Assembly (NCBI GenBank): GCA_964504445.1
Contig: CAZDEO010000003.1
Coordinates: 1 to 64,000 of the forward strand
Direction of reading: 5' to 3'
Length of the DNA: 64,000 nucleotides
From: JACSRF01 sp964504445
Lineage (GTDB): Bacteria > Chloroflexota > Anaerolineae > Promineifilales > Promineifilaceae
The notes below the pieces were generated by a model. That model did not search any database and was not told the DNA's origin. It was given only the letters and a program-made list of their open reading frames with translations. Of this stretch, positions 1-11,900 are shown piece after piece (the stretch's first letter is position 1; every line of letters starts with the position of its first letter). The position numbers and the translations under genes were made by a program.

Positions 1-459
1 AGCAACGCCGCCAACGCCAATCTCGCCAAAGAGCTGGGCGTGGGCACAATCACCGACGACGACACCGCCCAACTGCGCCACCAGGCTGGCCCGCAGGTGG
101 TAAAACCGCTCGGCGGCACAGCCCCAGCCAACTTTGAGGTGCGGCTCACCACCCCGGCCGCCTTCCCCATCACCGTAAACTACACCGTCAGCGACGGCTT
201 TGGCGAAAATGGGGCCAAACATGGCATCGATTACACCGGCGACGTGACCGGCACGCTCACCTTCCCGCCCGGCAGCACCAGCCAGACCTACACGCTTTTT
301 GTCATTGGCAACGGCGAAGCGGGGCCGGACAAAACATTTTCCAGCTCACTGAGCAACGCCAACGCGCCGATTACCGTTGCCACCTCTATCGCCACCATCA
401 TCAACAACCCGGATATTGCCGGCAGCGCTCTTTATTTGCCGCTGGTGGTACGGCCGTAA
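1..459 (+). CDS. C-terminal part of a secreted Calx-beta-like exoprotein (5' end outside window)
   Basis: The frame is open from base 1 and ends with TAA at 457-459, so this is the tail of a larger gene. The visible ~150 residues read as a Calx-beta-like unit: an acidic TDDD turn, then a beta-rich stretch with VNYTVSDGF, GIDYTGDVTGTLTFPPGSTSQTY and a closing strand. Such units occur in tandem in extracellular adhesion proteins. The protein ends in SALYLPLVVRP, closely matching the tails of the exoproteins ending at 13500 and 37863, so it was probably secreted and sorted the same way (inference). Whether upstream repeats or a signal peptide exist cannot be seen. A GTG at 40 is unlikely to be the start because the homologous fold begins upstream. 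Confidence 0.75.
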   Translation, partial: SNAANANLAKELGVGTITDDDTAQLRHQAGPQVVKPLGGTAPANFEVRLTTPAAFPITVNYTVSDGFGENGAKHGIDYTGDVTGTLTFPPGSTSQTYTLFVIGNGEAGPDKTFSSSLSNANAPITVATSIATIINNPDIAGSALYLPLVVRP

Positions 460-532
460 GCAGACAGATCGGTTCAATTTCCCAGATTTGACCAATCTTC
501 ATGTGGATTAAAAATAGAACCAGGTAACGTAC

Positions 533-597
533 GGGCGGGACAGGCGGGCCACGATCTTTGCCACACACCAACACCTTATGCCCCGCCTGTCTCGCCC
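533..597. repeat. 16-bp intergenic inverted repeat upstream of the small-protein gene
   Basis: Arms GGGCGGGACAGGCGGG (533-548) and CCCGCCTGTCTCGCCC (582-597) pair with a single G-T wobble around a 33-nt loop. It ends 15 bases before the ATG at 613 and follows the exoprotein stop at 459. No T-tract follows, so it is a weak classical terminator. It could be a terminator, an attenuator or an operator for the next genes. Confidence 0.6.
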
Positions 598-612
598 TTA
601 AGAACCTACCCC

Positions 613-855
613 ATGACCAACTACCACGCCTACCTCATTCGCGTCTGGCGAGATGAAGAAACCGCCCCCTGGCGGACAACCGTCATTTTGCCCCAAAGCG
701 GCGCGCAACACGCCTTCGCTACCCTGGAAGAGGCGTGGGCCTTTCTGACAGCGTGCGTGTCCGCCCAAGACAACAGCGGCGCTCCAGATGTTGCCGGGCG
801 GCAAGACGTTGCCGGGCGGCAAGATGTTGCCGCACAACAAACAACGGAGGAATAG
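613..855 (+). CDS. small conserved protein, partner of the adjacent exoprotein
   Basis: This 80-residue protein has no signal peptide. Residues 4-45 carry a recognisable pattern, YHAYLIRVWRDEE, then WR, then a short strand ending HAFATLEEAWAFL. The same pattern (YASYLMRLWQDKE, then YHFHTPADLHAFL) occurs in the protein at 44998-45207, so the two are paralogues. The C-terminus is a low-complexity tail made by an 18-bp tandem repeat (DVAGRQ, DVAGRQ, DVAAQQ). Its TAG stop lies 3 bases before the ATG of the FG-GAP exoprotein, and the Shine-Dalgarno sequence of that gene lies inside this one, so the two are probably cotranscribed and coupled. There is no obvious Shine-Dalgarno sequence of its own. 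The function is unknown; the conserved placement suggests a role tied to expression or export of the neighbour (inference). Confidence 0.7.
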   Translation: MTNYHAYLIRVWRDEETAPWRTTVILPQSGAQHAFATLEEAWAFLTACVSAQDNSGAPDVAGRQDVAGRQDVAAQQTTEE

Positions 856-858
856 ATT

Positions 859-2886
859 ATGTCATCAATCAATCGCGTTTTACTGCTTTTTGCCTTATTG
901 CTGGGCTGGCTCATCGTCGCCCCCCAGCCCGCACAAGCCCAAATAACGCTTGACAACGCCAGCCAGCAGGCCAAGCTCGTGCCCGGCGACCTGATCGCTT
1001 ACGATGGCTTTGGCTCGGCGGTGGCCCTGGAGGGCGACACGGCCGTTATCGGCGCACCTAAAATAAGCGGCAATCCTTCCGGCCTTCAATCCCCCGGCGC
1101 GGCCTACGTTTACGTTTTTAGCAATGGCAGTTGGAGCCAACAGGCCAAACTAACCGCCGACGATGGCGTTAACGGGGATCAGTTCGGCATTGCCGTCGCC
1201 CTTAGCGGCGACACCATCCTCGTCGGCGCACATCTGGCTGGCGATAATGGCGCGGTTTACGCCTTCACCCGCAGTGGCGGCGTCTGGACGCAGCAGGCCA
1301 AGTTAACCGCCAGCGACGGCGCGGCCGGGGATGGCTTTGGCTACGCGGTGGCTGTGGAAGGGGACACGGCCGTTATCGGCGCATATGAGGATGACGACAG
1401 CGGTTCCAATGCCGGGTCGGCCTACATCTTCAGCCGCACGGGCAGCGCCTGGAGCCAGGCGGCCAAACTCGTGCCCGGCGACCTGACCGGGGGCAACCGA
1501 TTCGGCACAGCGGTCAGCCTGGGTGGCGACATCGCCCTCATCGGCGCCCCCTTTCAGAGTAGCTCCACCGGGGCGGTTTATGCGTATGTGGGCAGCGGCA
1601 GCAGTTGGAGCCAGCAGGCAAAGTTGACCGCCAGCGATGGCGCCGCCCTTGATCTCTTTGGACACGCGCTGGCCCTGTCGGGAGACACGGCCGTTATCGG
1701 CGCGTACCAGGATGACGACAACGGCAGCAACAGCGGGTCTGCCTACATCTTTCGGCGCGTGGGCGGCAGTTGGAGCGAAGAGGCGAAGCTGGTCGGCAGC
1801 GACACGGCCGCCGGGGATGAGTTTGGTCGCTCGGTGGCGATTGCTGGCGATACGGCCGTTGTCGGGGCGGGCAATCATGATCATGCTGGCCTCAACAACA
1901 GCGGCGCCGCCTACCTCTTTACGCGCAGCGGCGGCAGTTGGCTAGAACGGGCCAAACTGGTCGCCGCTGATCCGGCGTTGGCCGATCAATTTGGTCGTGA
2001 TGGGGTCGCGGTTGCTGGGGAAACGGCCGTTGTCAGCAGCAAAAACGACGACGACCGGGGCACCAACAGCGGCTCCGCCTACCTCTTCACCACCTGCACC
2101 GAATCGGCCGCCAGCGGCGACTGGCAAAACGGAGCCACCTGGGTCAGCGGCAACGCCCCCAGCAGTGCCAGCCATGCCTGCATTCGCAGCGGGCATTCGG
2201 TGACATTGGCGGGGAATACGGCCGTTGCCAGCCTCACCATTGATCCCATGGCCACCCTCGACTTAGCCAGCCACACCCTCACCGTCGCCGATGGCGTCAC
2301 CAACAACGGCGTCATGCAACAGACCCAAACCGTCAACGGCACGGCCGAATTTCTGCACCTGCAAGATGGCGGCGGCAACAGCCAATACCGCGCCGTCTTT
2401 ATGGACAGTAACGGGCAAGATTTAGGCCCCACCACCGTCACCGTGCGCGAGCTAAATGAGGGCGAATTTTGCACCGCCGATGGCAGCGATACGTCCCCCT
2501 ACGCCAACCGCTGTTACACCATCGCCCCCACCGTCACCGAGCCGGATGATCCCGTGCTGCTGCGCCTCTACGCCCGCACCGCCGACGAGTTGAACGGCAT
2601 CAACGAAGCCGACCTGCTCATCTACCATTGGAATGGGGTGGAGGGGTTTTGGGAAGCGCAGATGAATAATTTGGACACAGGCAATGTCGGCGCTTATAGT
2701 TATGCGGCAGCGGATGTGTGGTATTTTTCCCCCTTCTTGCTTGGCGAGGTTGACAATATGCCAACGGCCGTTACCCTCACCACCCTCACCGCTACCACCC
2801 AAACCAGTCCAGGGGCGCTGCTGCTCCTCACGTTAGCCGCCTTTTCCCTGCTGCTCATCGGGCGCAAACTGTGGCTCGCCCGCTAA
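859..2886 (+). CDS. FG-GAP repeat surface protein with C-terminal membrane anchor
   Basis: A 675-residue exported protein. Residues 1-30 form a signal peptide ending PAQA. Residues ~30-415 hold about seven FG-GAP (integrin-alpha-like beta-propeller) blades of ~55 residues with the cycle AKL..D...D.FG.AVAL.GDTAVIGA..DD, enough for one seven-bladed propeller. Residues ~418-490 form a beta-strand module (GDWQNGATWVSGNAP, then SVTLAGNTAVASLTID) like those beside G8 or autotransporter-type repeats. A beta-sandwich domain follows. Residues ~648-670 are a hydrophobic helix followed by RKLWLAR, a stop-transfer anchor, instead of the YLP tail of its neighbours. The ATG at 859 is preceded by GGAGG at 846-850. 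The likely role is surface adhesion or a ligand-binding scaffold; no ligand can be named. Confidence 0.85.
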   Translation: MSSINRVLLLFALLLGWLIVAPQPAQAQITLDNASQQAKLVPGDLIAYDGFGSAVALEGDTAVIGAPKISGNPSGLQSPGAAYVYVFSNGSWSQQAKLTADDGVNGDQFGIAVALSGDTILVGAHLAGDNGAVYAFTRSGGVWTQQAKLTASDGAAGDGFGYAVAVEGDTAVIGAYEDDDSGSNAGSAYIFSRTGSAWSQAAKLVPGDLTGGNRFGTAVSLGGDIALIGAPFQSSSTGAVYAYVGSGSSWSQQAKLTASDGAALDLFGHALALSGDTAVIGAYQDDDNGSNSGSAYIFRRVGGSWSEEAKLVGSDTAAGDEFGRSVAIAGDTAVVGAGNHDHAGLNNSGAAYLFTRSGGSWLERAKLVAADPALADQFGRDGVAVAGETAVVSSKNDDDRGTNSGSAYLFTTCTESAASGDWQNGATWVSGNAPSSASHACIRSGHSVTLAGNTAVASLTIDPMATLDLASHTLTVADGVTNNGVMQQTQTVNGTAEFLHLQDGGGNSQYRAVFMDSNGQDLGPTTVTVRELNEGEFCTADGSDTSPYANRCYTIAPTVTEPDDPVLLRLYARTADELNGINEADLLIYHWNGVEGFWEAQMNNLDTGNVGAYSYAAADVWYFSPFLLGEVDNMPTAVTLTTLTATTQTSPGALLLLTLAAFSLLLIGRKLWLAR

Positions 2887-2937
2887 AAAAATGAAGCGAG
2901 AGTGGCTCTCGCTCTCGCTACTTTTGGAGAAAAAATC

Positions 2938-5900
2938 ATGACGAACAGAACAAAAGCGCACCGTTTTCTTTCTGTCCTTGTCGCTGTGGGGCTGCTGCTG
3001 CAAACATTGGCCCCCGCCTGGGTAATGATGGGGCCAGCAACGGCCGTTGCCGCCAACAACGAACCGGCATCTGGGGTAACGGCCGTTGCCACCACCGCCA
3101 CCACCGCTCCCCTCGCCATCTCCCGCAGCCAATCCAGCTATACCAACGGCGATGGCCTAACCGTCACCTACACCATCCACAACAGCCTGCCCCCCACCAA
3201 CGCCCCAGCCGTCACCCCCGGCCAAACCCTCACCGATACCCTGGCCGCTCTGGACAGCTTCGATCTCCTCGGCGATCCCAACAGCCTGCGCCAGGTCATC
3301 CTTGTCTTTCAGCCAACCGCGGCCGAGGTTATCAGCGCTTCCCTGCCCGCTTCGCTGGCTGATGGCGTCTACACCTTCCATTTAGACGACATCCCGCCGC
3401 TGGGTCAGGCCAGCGTGACCATTGAGTTGGACGGCCCTGGCAGCGTGACCGGGCCGACTGAGTTGGATAATGGCGCGGCCGGCTGGGGGATGGTCAACGG
3501 CCGTTCTGCCACCGCCACCGCCCCCGCCACCACCCTCTGGCCCAGCGACATGAGCGCCTGGCTCAGCTGCCCCGTAGACGCCAACTGCGCCGACCCCTAC
3601 GTCATTGAGCAGGCCGCCCAACTGGGGCAAAACCCCGAAACCCTATTCGCTTTCGTGCGCGATCTCTCCTTTGAAAGCTACGGCGGCAGCCTGCGCGGGG
3701 CACGCGGGACTTTATGGAGCGCGGCCGGCAACAGCGTAGATCAGGCCAGCCTGCTCATCGCTCTGCTGCGGGCCAGCGGCGTGCCCGCCCGCTACCGCAG
3801 CGGCCTATTGGCCGACGGCGACACTGAGACCCTCATCCTCTCCATGTTCCCCGCACCCTTGGGCGTCCTCGGCTACCTGCCCGCCGACAACCCGTTCCCC
3901 CAGGCCGATCCCTTGCAAAACCAACTCCTGCGGCAGGAAAGCAGCAACCATTACTGGGTAGAAGCGTACCTGCCCGGCCTCGGTTGGAGCGACCTGGACC
4001 CCTCTTTTGCCACCGCCCAGGTTGGCGACCGCTTCGTGGCCGCGCCTGATCCCACCCCCCTGGCTGAATTACCCGCCGCCCTGCGCCACAGCGTCAACCT
4101 GCGCCTGAAGGTGGAAAAATACCACCCCATTTCTGGTCTTACCCACAGCTACCCGTTGGACTACACCTTTAGCGCGGTAGAGTTGGTGGGCGAACCGGTC
4201 ACTTTCGGCCACATGGTGCGCACGGACAATCAGAGCGGCATGGTCTTTGCCAACCTCTTCCATACCTACACCCCTTACTTGATGCTGGCCGACGCCGACG
4301 CGCTGCTGGAGGGTGAGCCGTTCCAGGAAACCATCACCAATTTTCCCCTGGGCACGGAGATTGTGACCGGGGAATGGTTGGAGATTGAATTGCGCCACCC
4401 CGACGGCACGGTGGAGGGGTATGAGCGCGAAATTTATGATGCCATTGGCTATGATGCCCGTCTCAATGGCGGCACAATTAGCGTGGGCGATGGCGGCCGT
4501 ACCGACCAGCCCATCATTTCCGAACTCACCCTCTTCACCGCCCTGTTTGCCCCCTCCTTTGTGCCCGTAGGGGTGGTGGATGGGGAATTTGCGGCGGCGG
4601 CAACGGCCGTTACCGCCGGACAATCCGCTTACCAACAAATCAACCAACTCGCCGCCGACGGCGAAATCGCCCCCGACGAAGCCGACGAACTCATCGCCGC
4701 CAGCCAGGCCATCAGCCGCATGACCCGCGCCAGCCAGCGCGTGCTGCTGCTGCAATACGCCGCCGCCGCCGACTTCGGCACACAGCGGCTAGGCGACTCC
4801 TTCCTCATGCGCCCCTACTACGACACCCCCCGCGTCCATCTCATGGCCTGGGAAACGGACACGATCAGCGGCAACCACCAGGTCAATTTCGACCTGCGCC
4901 GCAACAACATCCGCGCCCTGCCCTTCCCCGGCCAAAGTTTGCGCGGCTGGCAGGCGTTCAACGCCGCCTATGGCCTCGCCGCCATGACCCTCGAATCTGA
5001 CCTGCTGCAACGCTTCTCCCCCGACGCGCCGGTAAAAAGCGTGGCTAACATCTTAAGCGCCGCCCAAGAACAGGGCATCCCCCTAGAAATCGTTACACCG
5101 GCCAATCTAGACGATCTCGCCGCCCTGACTATCTCTAATGAAGCCAAAGCCCGCATCACCGCCGATTTGCTACAAAACCCCAACCATTTCGTGCTTGTAC
5201 CCGCCGCACCGGTAACGCTGGGCGACATAGAGACGGTGGGCTGGCTGCGGGGCAACATCTTCAGCGGTGAAATAATTGACATAAGTGAAGAAGGGCTGCA
5301 CATCGTCTCCATTGAATACGCCCTCCTGCTCAGCGACTCCCTCCAGGAGGTAGCCTTTGCCATCATCGGCTTTGGGCAAGGCTTCTCCGGCTTTACCCTC
5401 TCCTTCCTCGGCGACTTTTTAGGGCGCATTCCTGGCGACATGAAAGCGGCGTGGAGCGCCGCCTTAGACGGCGCCGAGCAGTGGGCGATGCAAATATCCA
5501 CCGAGATAGCGGAAAGAATGGACCATGAGTGGGTAGAAGCGTACCTAAACGGCGCAGGCGTTCAGGGAGGCGGCACTTTTGATTATACGGTTGGGAGCTT
5601 CTCCTTTGCCGAATTTGATTGGCGCGTAGGCGGCTTTAACAGTGGCACCAGTATTGCCGCCGCCGTTATTGGCAGCGCCGATCCCCCCCTGCCACCCGCA
5701 TTGGCTGCCCGCCTGCCAGAGCATCAATTTCACCCACCAGCCAGCGGCGTATTGGATGTGACCGGCAGCGGCAACACGGCCGTTAACGCCACCCTCCAAC
5801 TAGACTCATTCACCGCGCAAGGGGCGCTCACCGCCTCCTGGGAAAATGCGGCCCAATCTGGCCTGCCCTTTGCGCAATTGAGCGCACAAGGCACGCTGCT

Positions 5901-8900
5901 TGTCAATGGCAATACAGTAGGCAATGGGGCCATCGTCGCCAATAACGGCTATCTCGAAACCAGCGGGGCCATCGCTTACCAGAGTATGGGCGCGGGCGGG
6001 ATGGGCTTTTACGCCCCGGCCGTGTCTGGCCTGGGCAGCGGCGCCTTTTGGGGAGAAACGGCCGTTACCCTCACCCCCGCCAACACAGCCCAACTCACCC
6101 TGCGCGGGGCAACGGCCGTTCTCAACGGCCAAATTTACAGCGGCACAATCACCCTGGTTACCACCAACCCCATCGCCCTAGCTGCCAACGGCCCAGCCGC
6201 CGCCCCCCATTTTGCCAGCGACGCCAACCTGAGCGCCAGCGACGCCGCCCTCGGCCTGCCGCCGACATCTGGCAGCCTGACCATTGGCGGCACGGCCGTC
6301 CCCTTGCAAAACGGCCTCTCCCTGCCTAACTTCAACGGCTCTATCAGCATCAGCGAAGCTGGTCCCGACGCCGACCAGGTAACGCTGAACGGCGACGCCC
6401 ACTACTTCCACCTCGCCACCACGCCCGCTGCCTCGGCCACCACGCCGGGCGATCCGCTGACTTTCCAGGCCAACATCAGCGCCAACTTCAGCGACGCCTA
6501 CACCGTCACCCTCTCCGCGCCGGGCTGGGCGGCCCATGTGGCCGTGGATGGCAGCCTGACCGTCACGCCCACGCTGACCACCGCGCCGGGCGACTACACC
6601 TTGCTGGTCACGGCCCAATCCAGTCTCTACCCGACGGCCGTTGCCGCCGTGGAGCATGTCGTCACCGTCAATCCCATTCAGGGCGTAGACGTGACCATCC
6701 AGCCTGACCCCACCTACACCATTCCCTGGGGCGAGCCAGATGGCGCGGAAGGGGCGACCAACAACGGCCAGGTGCAAATTCCAGAGGCCGCCTATAGGGT
6801 GCAAATTGTCAACCACTCCAGCCAGCCCCACACCTTTGACGTGACGGTCAGCGGCCTCGATGCCGACTGGCTTATCTTCGCCGGAAGCGCAGGGCAGACG
6901 ACCACCCAGGTGACGCTGCCTGCCGGCGAGACGACCTGGCTGGGGCTGTATGTGCGCCCCAACACGGCCGTCCTCCCCCCACCAGGAGACAGCCATCCCT
7001 TTACGGTAACGGCCGTTGCCCAAACCAACCCCGCCACCACCGCCAGCGACAGCGCCACCTTTGTGATGCCCGCCGTTCCCTTCCAACGAATATGGACCGA
7101 GCCACCCCTGCTGTTCGCCCTACCCGAAACCCAGGCCGACTTTACCCTTCATCTGCACAACTTGGGCAACGCACCCGGCAGCTTCGACCTTGCTGCCACC
7201 CTGCCCAGCGGCTGGAACCTGAGCGGCTTGCAAACCCCGGTCACTCTGGCCGCCGGGCAAGCGGCCAGCCAAACAATCACGCTGGCTGTGCCCGCTGCGC
7301 CCTTGGGCAGCGTCCAGCAGGTTAGCTTTGCCAGCCCCGTGCCTGGTCAGGTCTACACCCAATGGGCCACCCTCAACGTGCGTATTGTCAGCGCCAACGC
7401 CGCCCCGATTTTTGCCGCGGCGACGGGCTGCCTGGCTGATGAAGCAGCATTAGCCGCAGCCCTGCAAACCCTGGCGGTGTCGCTGGTTGCTCTAGAAGAG
7501 TCGTGTGCGGAGGGTTGCGCCCTGCCTTTGCGTGACCAGGTGGTAGCGGCAGCGCAAAGCGCGGCTGATTACGGCCGTCTCCTCTCCCCTCTGGGCCAAA
7601 CTTATACCAGCCTCGGCGCTGCCGCCGCTCATTTGGCAGCCCAGAACAGTGACGCCGACATCTTGGCTGCGCTGCCGGGCATCACCACGGCCGTTACCAC
7701 CCTGGAGACGGAGCTATGCACCATCCTCGACCATCGCCCCACCCTGCGCCTGACCCCCTGGCTAGATGCGGCCTTGCCCGGCCAGACAGTGAATTATGAC
7801 CTGCAACTGACCAACCGCGGGCGCGTGACCACGACCTACGCCGTAACCGTCACCCTGCCCGGCGGCGTGCAAACCTTCCAGCAAACGGTTACGCCGGGGG
7901 CAACGGAAAACACGGCCGTTCCCACCGCCAGCGCCGATCTTGGCCTGCAACTGCTGCAAGCGGAAGTCCGGGCGCTAAATACGCCACTGGATTACCTGAC
8001 CGCTCAGGCGGAGGCGCGGCTGAATGTGGTAGACCGCTTTGTGCAGGTAACGGCCGTGTCTGCCGACCCGCCTTTTGTGGAAACGGGTATTAGCAGTACC
8101 ACTTTGCAGGCGGAAATTGCCAATATCGCCGGGGTTGGGTTGAGTGGGGTGGTGGAAACGGCCGTTGTCGCCCCCGACGGCACCCCCCAATGGAACGACA
8201 CCATCCCCCTAACCCTCTTCGGCGGCCCCCCCGCGCTGTACGATCTCGCCGTTGTAGACACCTCCGGCTGGGCGACCGGCGTCTACACCATCACCGCCGA
8301 CTTGCTGCTCGACGGCCAGGCAACGGCCGGCGGCAGCGGCTACGGCTACCTCAACGTTGGCCAGGCACTCAACGCCAGCCACGCCGTCCTGCCGGAAATC
8401 GTCGCCCCCGGCACGGTGACGGTGACAACCAGCATCACCACCGCCATCAATGATCAATTGCCAATAGTCAATGGTCAATTGCCAATGGGCAACGGTCAAT
8501 TGCCAATGGTCAATGGTCAATTGCCAATGGGCAACGGTCAATTGCCAATGGGCAACGGTCAATTGCCAATGGTCAATGGTCAATTGCCAATGGGCAACGG
8601 TCAATTGCCAATGGTCAATGAAGAATTGTCGATGACCAATGAAGAATCAAGCGAGATAACGTTGACAATTGACAATTTACAATTGACAATTGACAATTCA
8701 TTTCTCCGCGTTGAGCAGGATGATCCGGCCATTGCCTACACCGGTTCCTGGAGCAGTTTTAGCCAAAATCGGGCCAGCGGCGGCAGCTATTGGCGCAGTA
8801 CGACGGCCGGAGATACGGCTCAACTCACCTTCAGCGGCGACTGGCTCAACGTCGGCTTCCTGGGCGGCTCCTACGGCGGCCTGGTAGAAATCAGCATCAA

Positions 8901-11900
8901 TGGCAGCAGCCAGGGCATTTTCGACCTCTACCGCCGTGAAGATTTCACCCCCATCAACCACACCTTTGCCGACCTGGGCAGCAGCGGCCCCCACACCGTC
9001 ACCCTCACCGTGTTGGGCAGCAGCAACCCCGTCTCTCTGGGTAACCGCGTCCATCTCGACTACATAGATTACCGCGACAACGACCCGCTAGGCGACGGCA
9101 GTTTTGAGCAAAATGACCTACGCCTGCTGCGGAGCAGTAACTGGGTGACTGTCACCCATGCCGCTGCCAGTGGCGGCAGCTACATCCGCAGCAGCGCGGC
9201 CACCGCCTGGCTGCCTTTCGACGGCGACAGCTTCAGCCTGCAAGCGTTGGCCTACAACAGCGCCGGGCAGGCACAGCTTTTTGTCGATGGGGTGTATCTG
9301 GACACCATTGACTTTTTTGCGCCGGTAGCGGCTGGTACGGCCGTTACCCGCACCTTCAGCTACGCCAACCTCGGCCCCGGCCCCCACATTCTGCAAATCA
9401 ACACCTACCGCGGCACCACCACCCTGGACAAAATAACCACCCCCGGTACGCCCCCCTACATAGACCCCAACCCAATCCCTACGGGCGTTACCCGCTACGA
9501 AGAAGACCACCCCGCCATGCGCTACGACGGCAACCCGTACCGCACCGCCCCGACCAACTGGTGGACTTACGGGGTCGTCGCCAGCAGCGGCGGCTACAGC
9601 ATGTGGAACAACACCACCAACAGCACATGGCAACTAGACTTTGAAGGAGTCTGGCTCAACGTCGGCTTCCGCAGCTCAGCCAACAGCGGCACGGCCGAAA
9701 TCTTCATTGATGGCATCTCCCAGGGCCTCTTCGACACCGCCAACGGCGTCAATAGCAGCATCAACTTCACCTTTGGCGACCTGGCTCCCGGTCCCCACAC
9801 CGTCGAAGTCGTCGTCGCCAGCGGCCTCGTCATGCCCGACTACATGGACGTATGGGACGGCACACCCCTGGCCGATGGCTGGTATGATGCACAGCTAGTA
9901 GATGAAACCAGCAATCAAATCCAATTTGGCCTGAAACGATGGTGGGGCCGCACCCTCAACAGCTACGCCTACCAGGGCGACTACCTCAACTCCGGCAACA
10001 ACAACAACCTCTGGTTCATCTTTGCCGGTAACGACCTGACCTTACTGGGCCACAATCGCGCTGGTTCGCAGCTACAGGTGGTGATTGATGGCCTGAACCA
10101 GGGCGTTTTTGACATGAGTCCCCCACCCCCGTCCAGCAACCAGCCCTACGCCCTCCACTTCCCCGACCTGGGGACCGGGATGCACGTCGTGCAGGTATTT
10201 GCCCCCTCGACCGCCCGCGTAGACGCTTTCCACGTCAATCCGCCCGACTTTGCCAGCCATACGCCGCAAATTACATGGTTTGACGACGCCCCCAGCGTCA
10301 ATGGCCCCCCAGCATACAGCAACCGGGGCATCATGAGCAGCATCGCCCTGGGCGACCTGAACAACAACGGCCTGGTGGAACTGGTGGCTCCCTCTAGCAA
10401 TGGCACGCTGTATGTCTATCGCGGCGATGGGCAGGACGCGGGTGGTGGTACGCCCTTGCTCTGGTCTACCGACGTGGTGGGCGCGGCGGCCGAACCGGCG
10501 CTGGTGGACCTGACTGGCGACGGCAATGGGGAGATTATCGTCGTCGGCGCGTTGGGCACCTTTGCCTTTACCCACGACGGCACCGAATTGTGGCGCAACG
10601 AAGATGTCACCTCTCTGCGCTCTGGCGGTTTTAGCTGGGGCGGCCCCAGCGTGGGCAATCTGGACCTGGATCCGCAGCCAGAGATTGCCATTGCCGCTTC
10701 CAATGATGCCCTGTATGTCCTCGACCACCAGGGGAATGAACTGTGGAGTGTGCCTGTCAGCAGCGAAACGCCCACCACGCCCGTACTGGCGGACTTGAAC
10801 GACGACGGCCGTCTTGACATCATCATCGGCGATGGCTGGGATCTGCGCGTTTACGATTACGCCAATAGCGGTCAACTGCTGTGGAGCCACACCCTGACCG
10901 ACACCAACAGCGGGGGCGGGGCTTATGGCGCGCCGGCCGTAGCCGATTTAACAGGCGACGGCCGTCCTGAAATCATCATCAACTGGGGCCACCGCGTCCA
11001 GGCGCTGCGCGATGACGGCACTGTGCTGTGGACCTACACCGCCACCAACAACGACCAGTTCTACCCCAGCCCCGTTACCATTGCTGATACCACCGGCGAC
11101 GGCCAGCTCAACATCATCACCGCCTCGGCCATAGGCAGCACCATTATCCCCAATCATCACCTGCTGTTGGTACTCAATGGCGACGGCACGCTGCTGTGGC
11201 AGCAGGAAGTGGCCGACAACACCCCGTCCGCCTCTGGCGTGGCCGCCCAGGATTTAACCGGTAACGGCGCCTGGGAGATTCTGTGGAACGGCTCCGGCGA
11301 CGGCTTTCTCATTCTGCGCGGCAGCGACGGACAGCGGCTGTTCAACGAACCATTCACCCGCTCCGGCACGGTGCTGGATTACCCCACCCTGGGCGACGTG
11401 GACGGCGACGGCGTGGCCGACGTGGTACTGGGCGGCGAGGAAGGTATCTTTGTCTTTAGCCATGTGGGGCGCTGGGTGAATTCCCGTTCTATTTGGAACC
11501 AGCACACCTACCACATCAGCAACATCAACGACAATTGGAGCGTGCCCCAGACGGAGCCGAACAGTTGGGAATTGCACAACACGTACCGCACGCAAACGCC
11601 AGAGCAAAATGTGGCCCCTGCTTACCAGGTGGACATTACCCACACGGTAGGCATGAGCAATGTGACGGTGCTGACCGGAACCTTCTCCACGCCGCCGCAG
11701 GGCGCGCCGCCGCAGTACGTGTGGCAGTACCAGCTGGAATGGTACGATCCGGTGAATGTGATCACTTTTGCCAGTGAGCTGGCCGACATGCAGCCGGGCG
11801 AAACGCGCCAGATCAACCAGGGCACGGAAGTGACGTACCGCCTGCCCAGCGGCGAAAACCGGCTGACGCTGCCGCCGCTTTACGTCACGGCCGCGCGCAT

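Noticed and set aside
2902..2937. GTG start for the 3520-residue exoprotein
   Set aside because: No Shine-Dalgarno sequence at the GTG; the ATG at 2938 has one and begins a normal signal peptide.
6178..7086. 302-codon minus-strand frame inside the 3520-residue gene
   Set aside because: Antisense shadow; product is Gly/Arg-rich low complexity with no recognisable motif.
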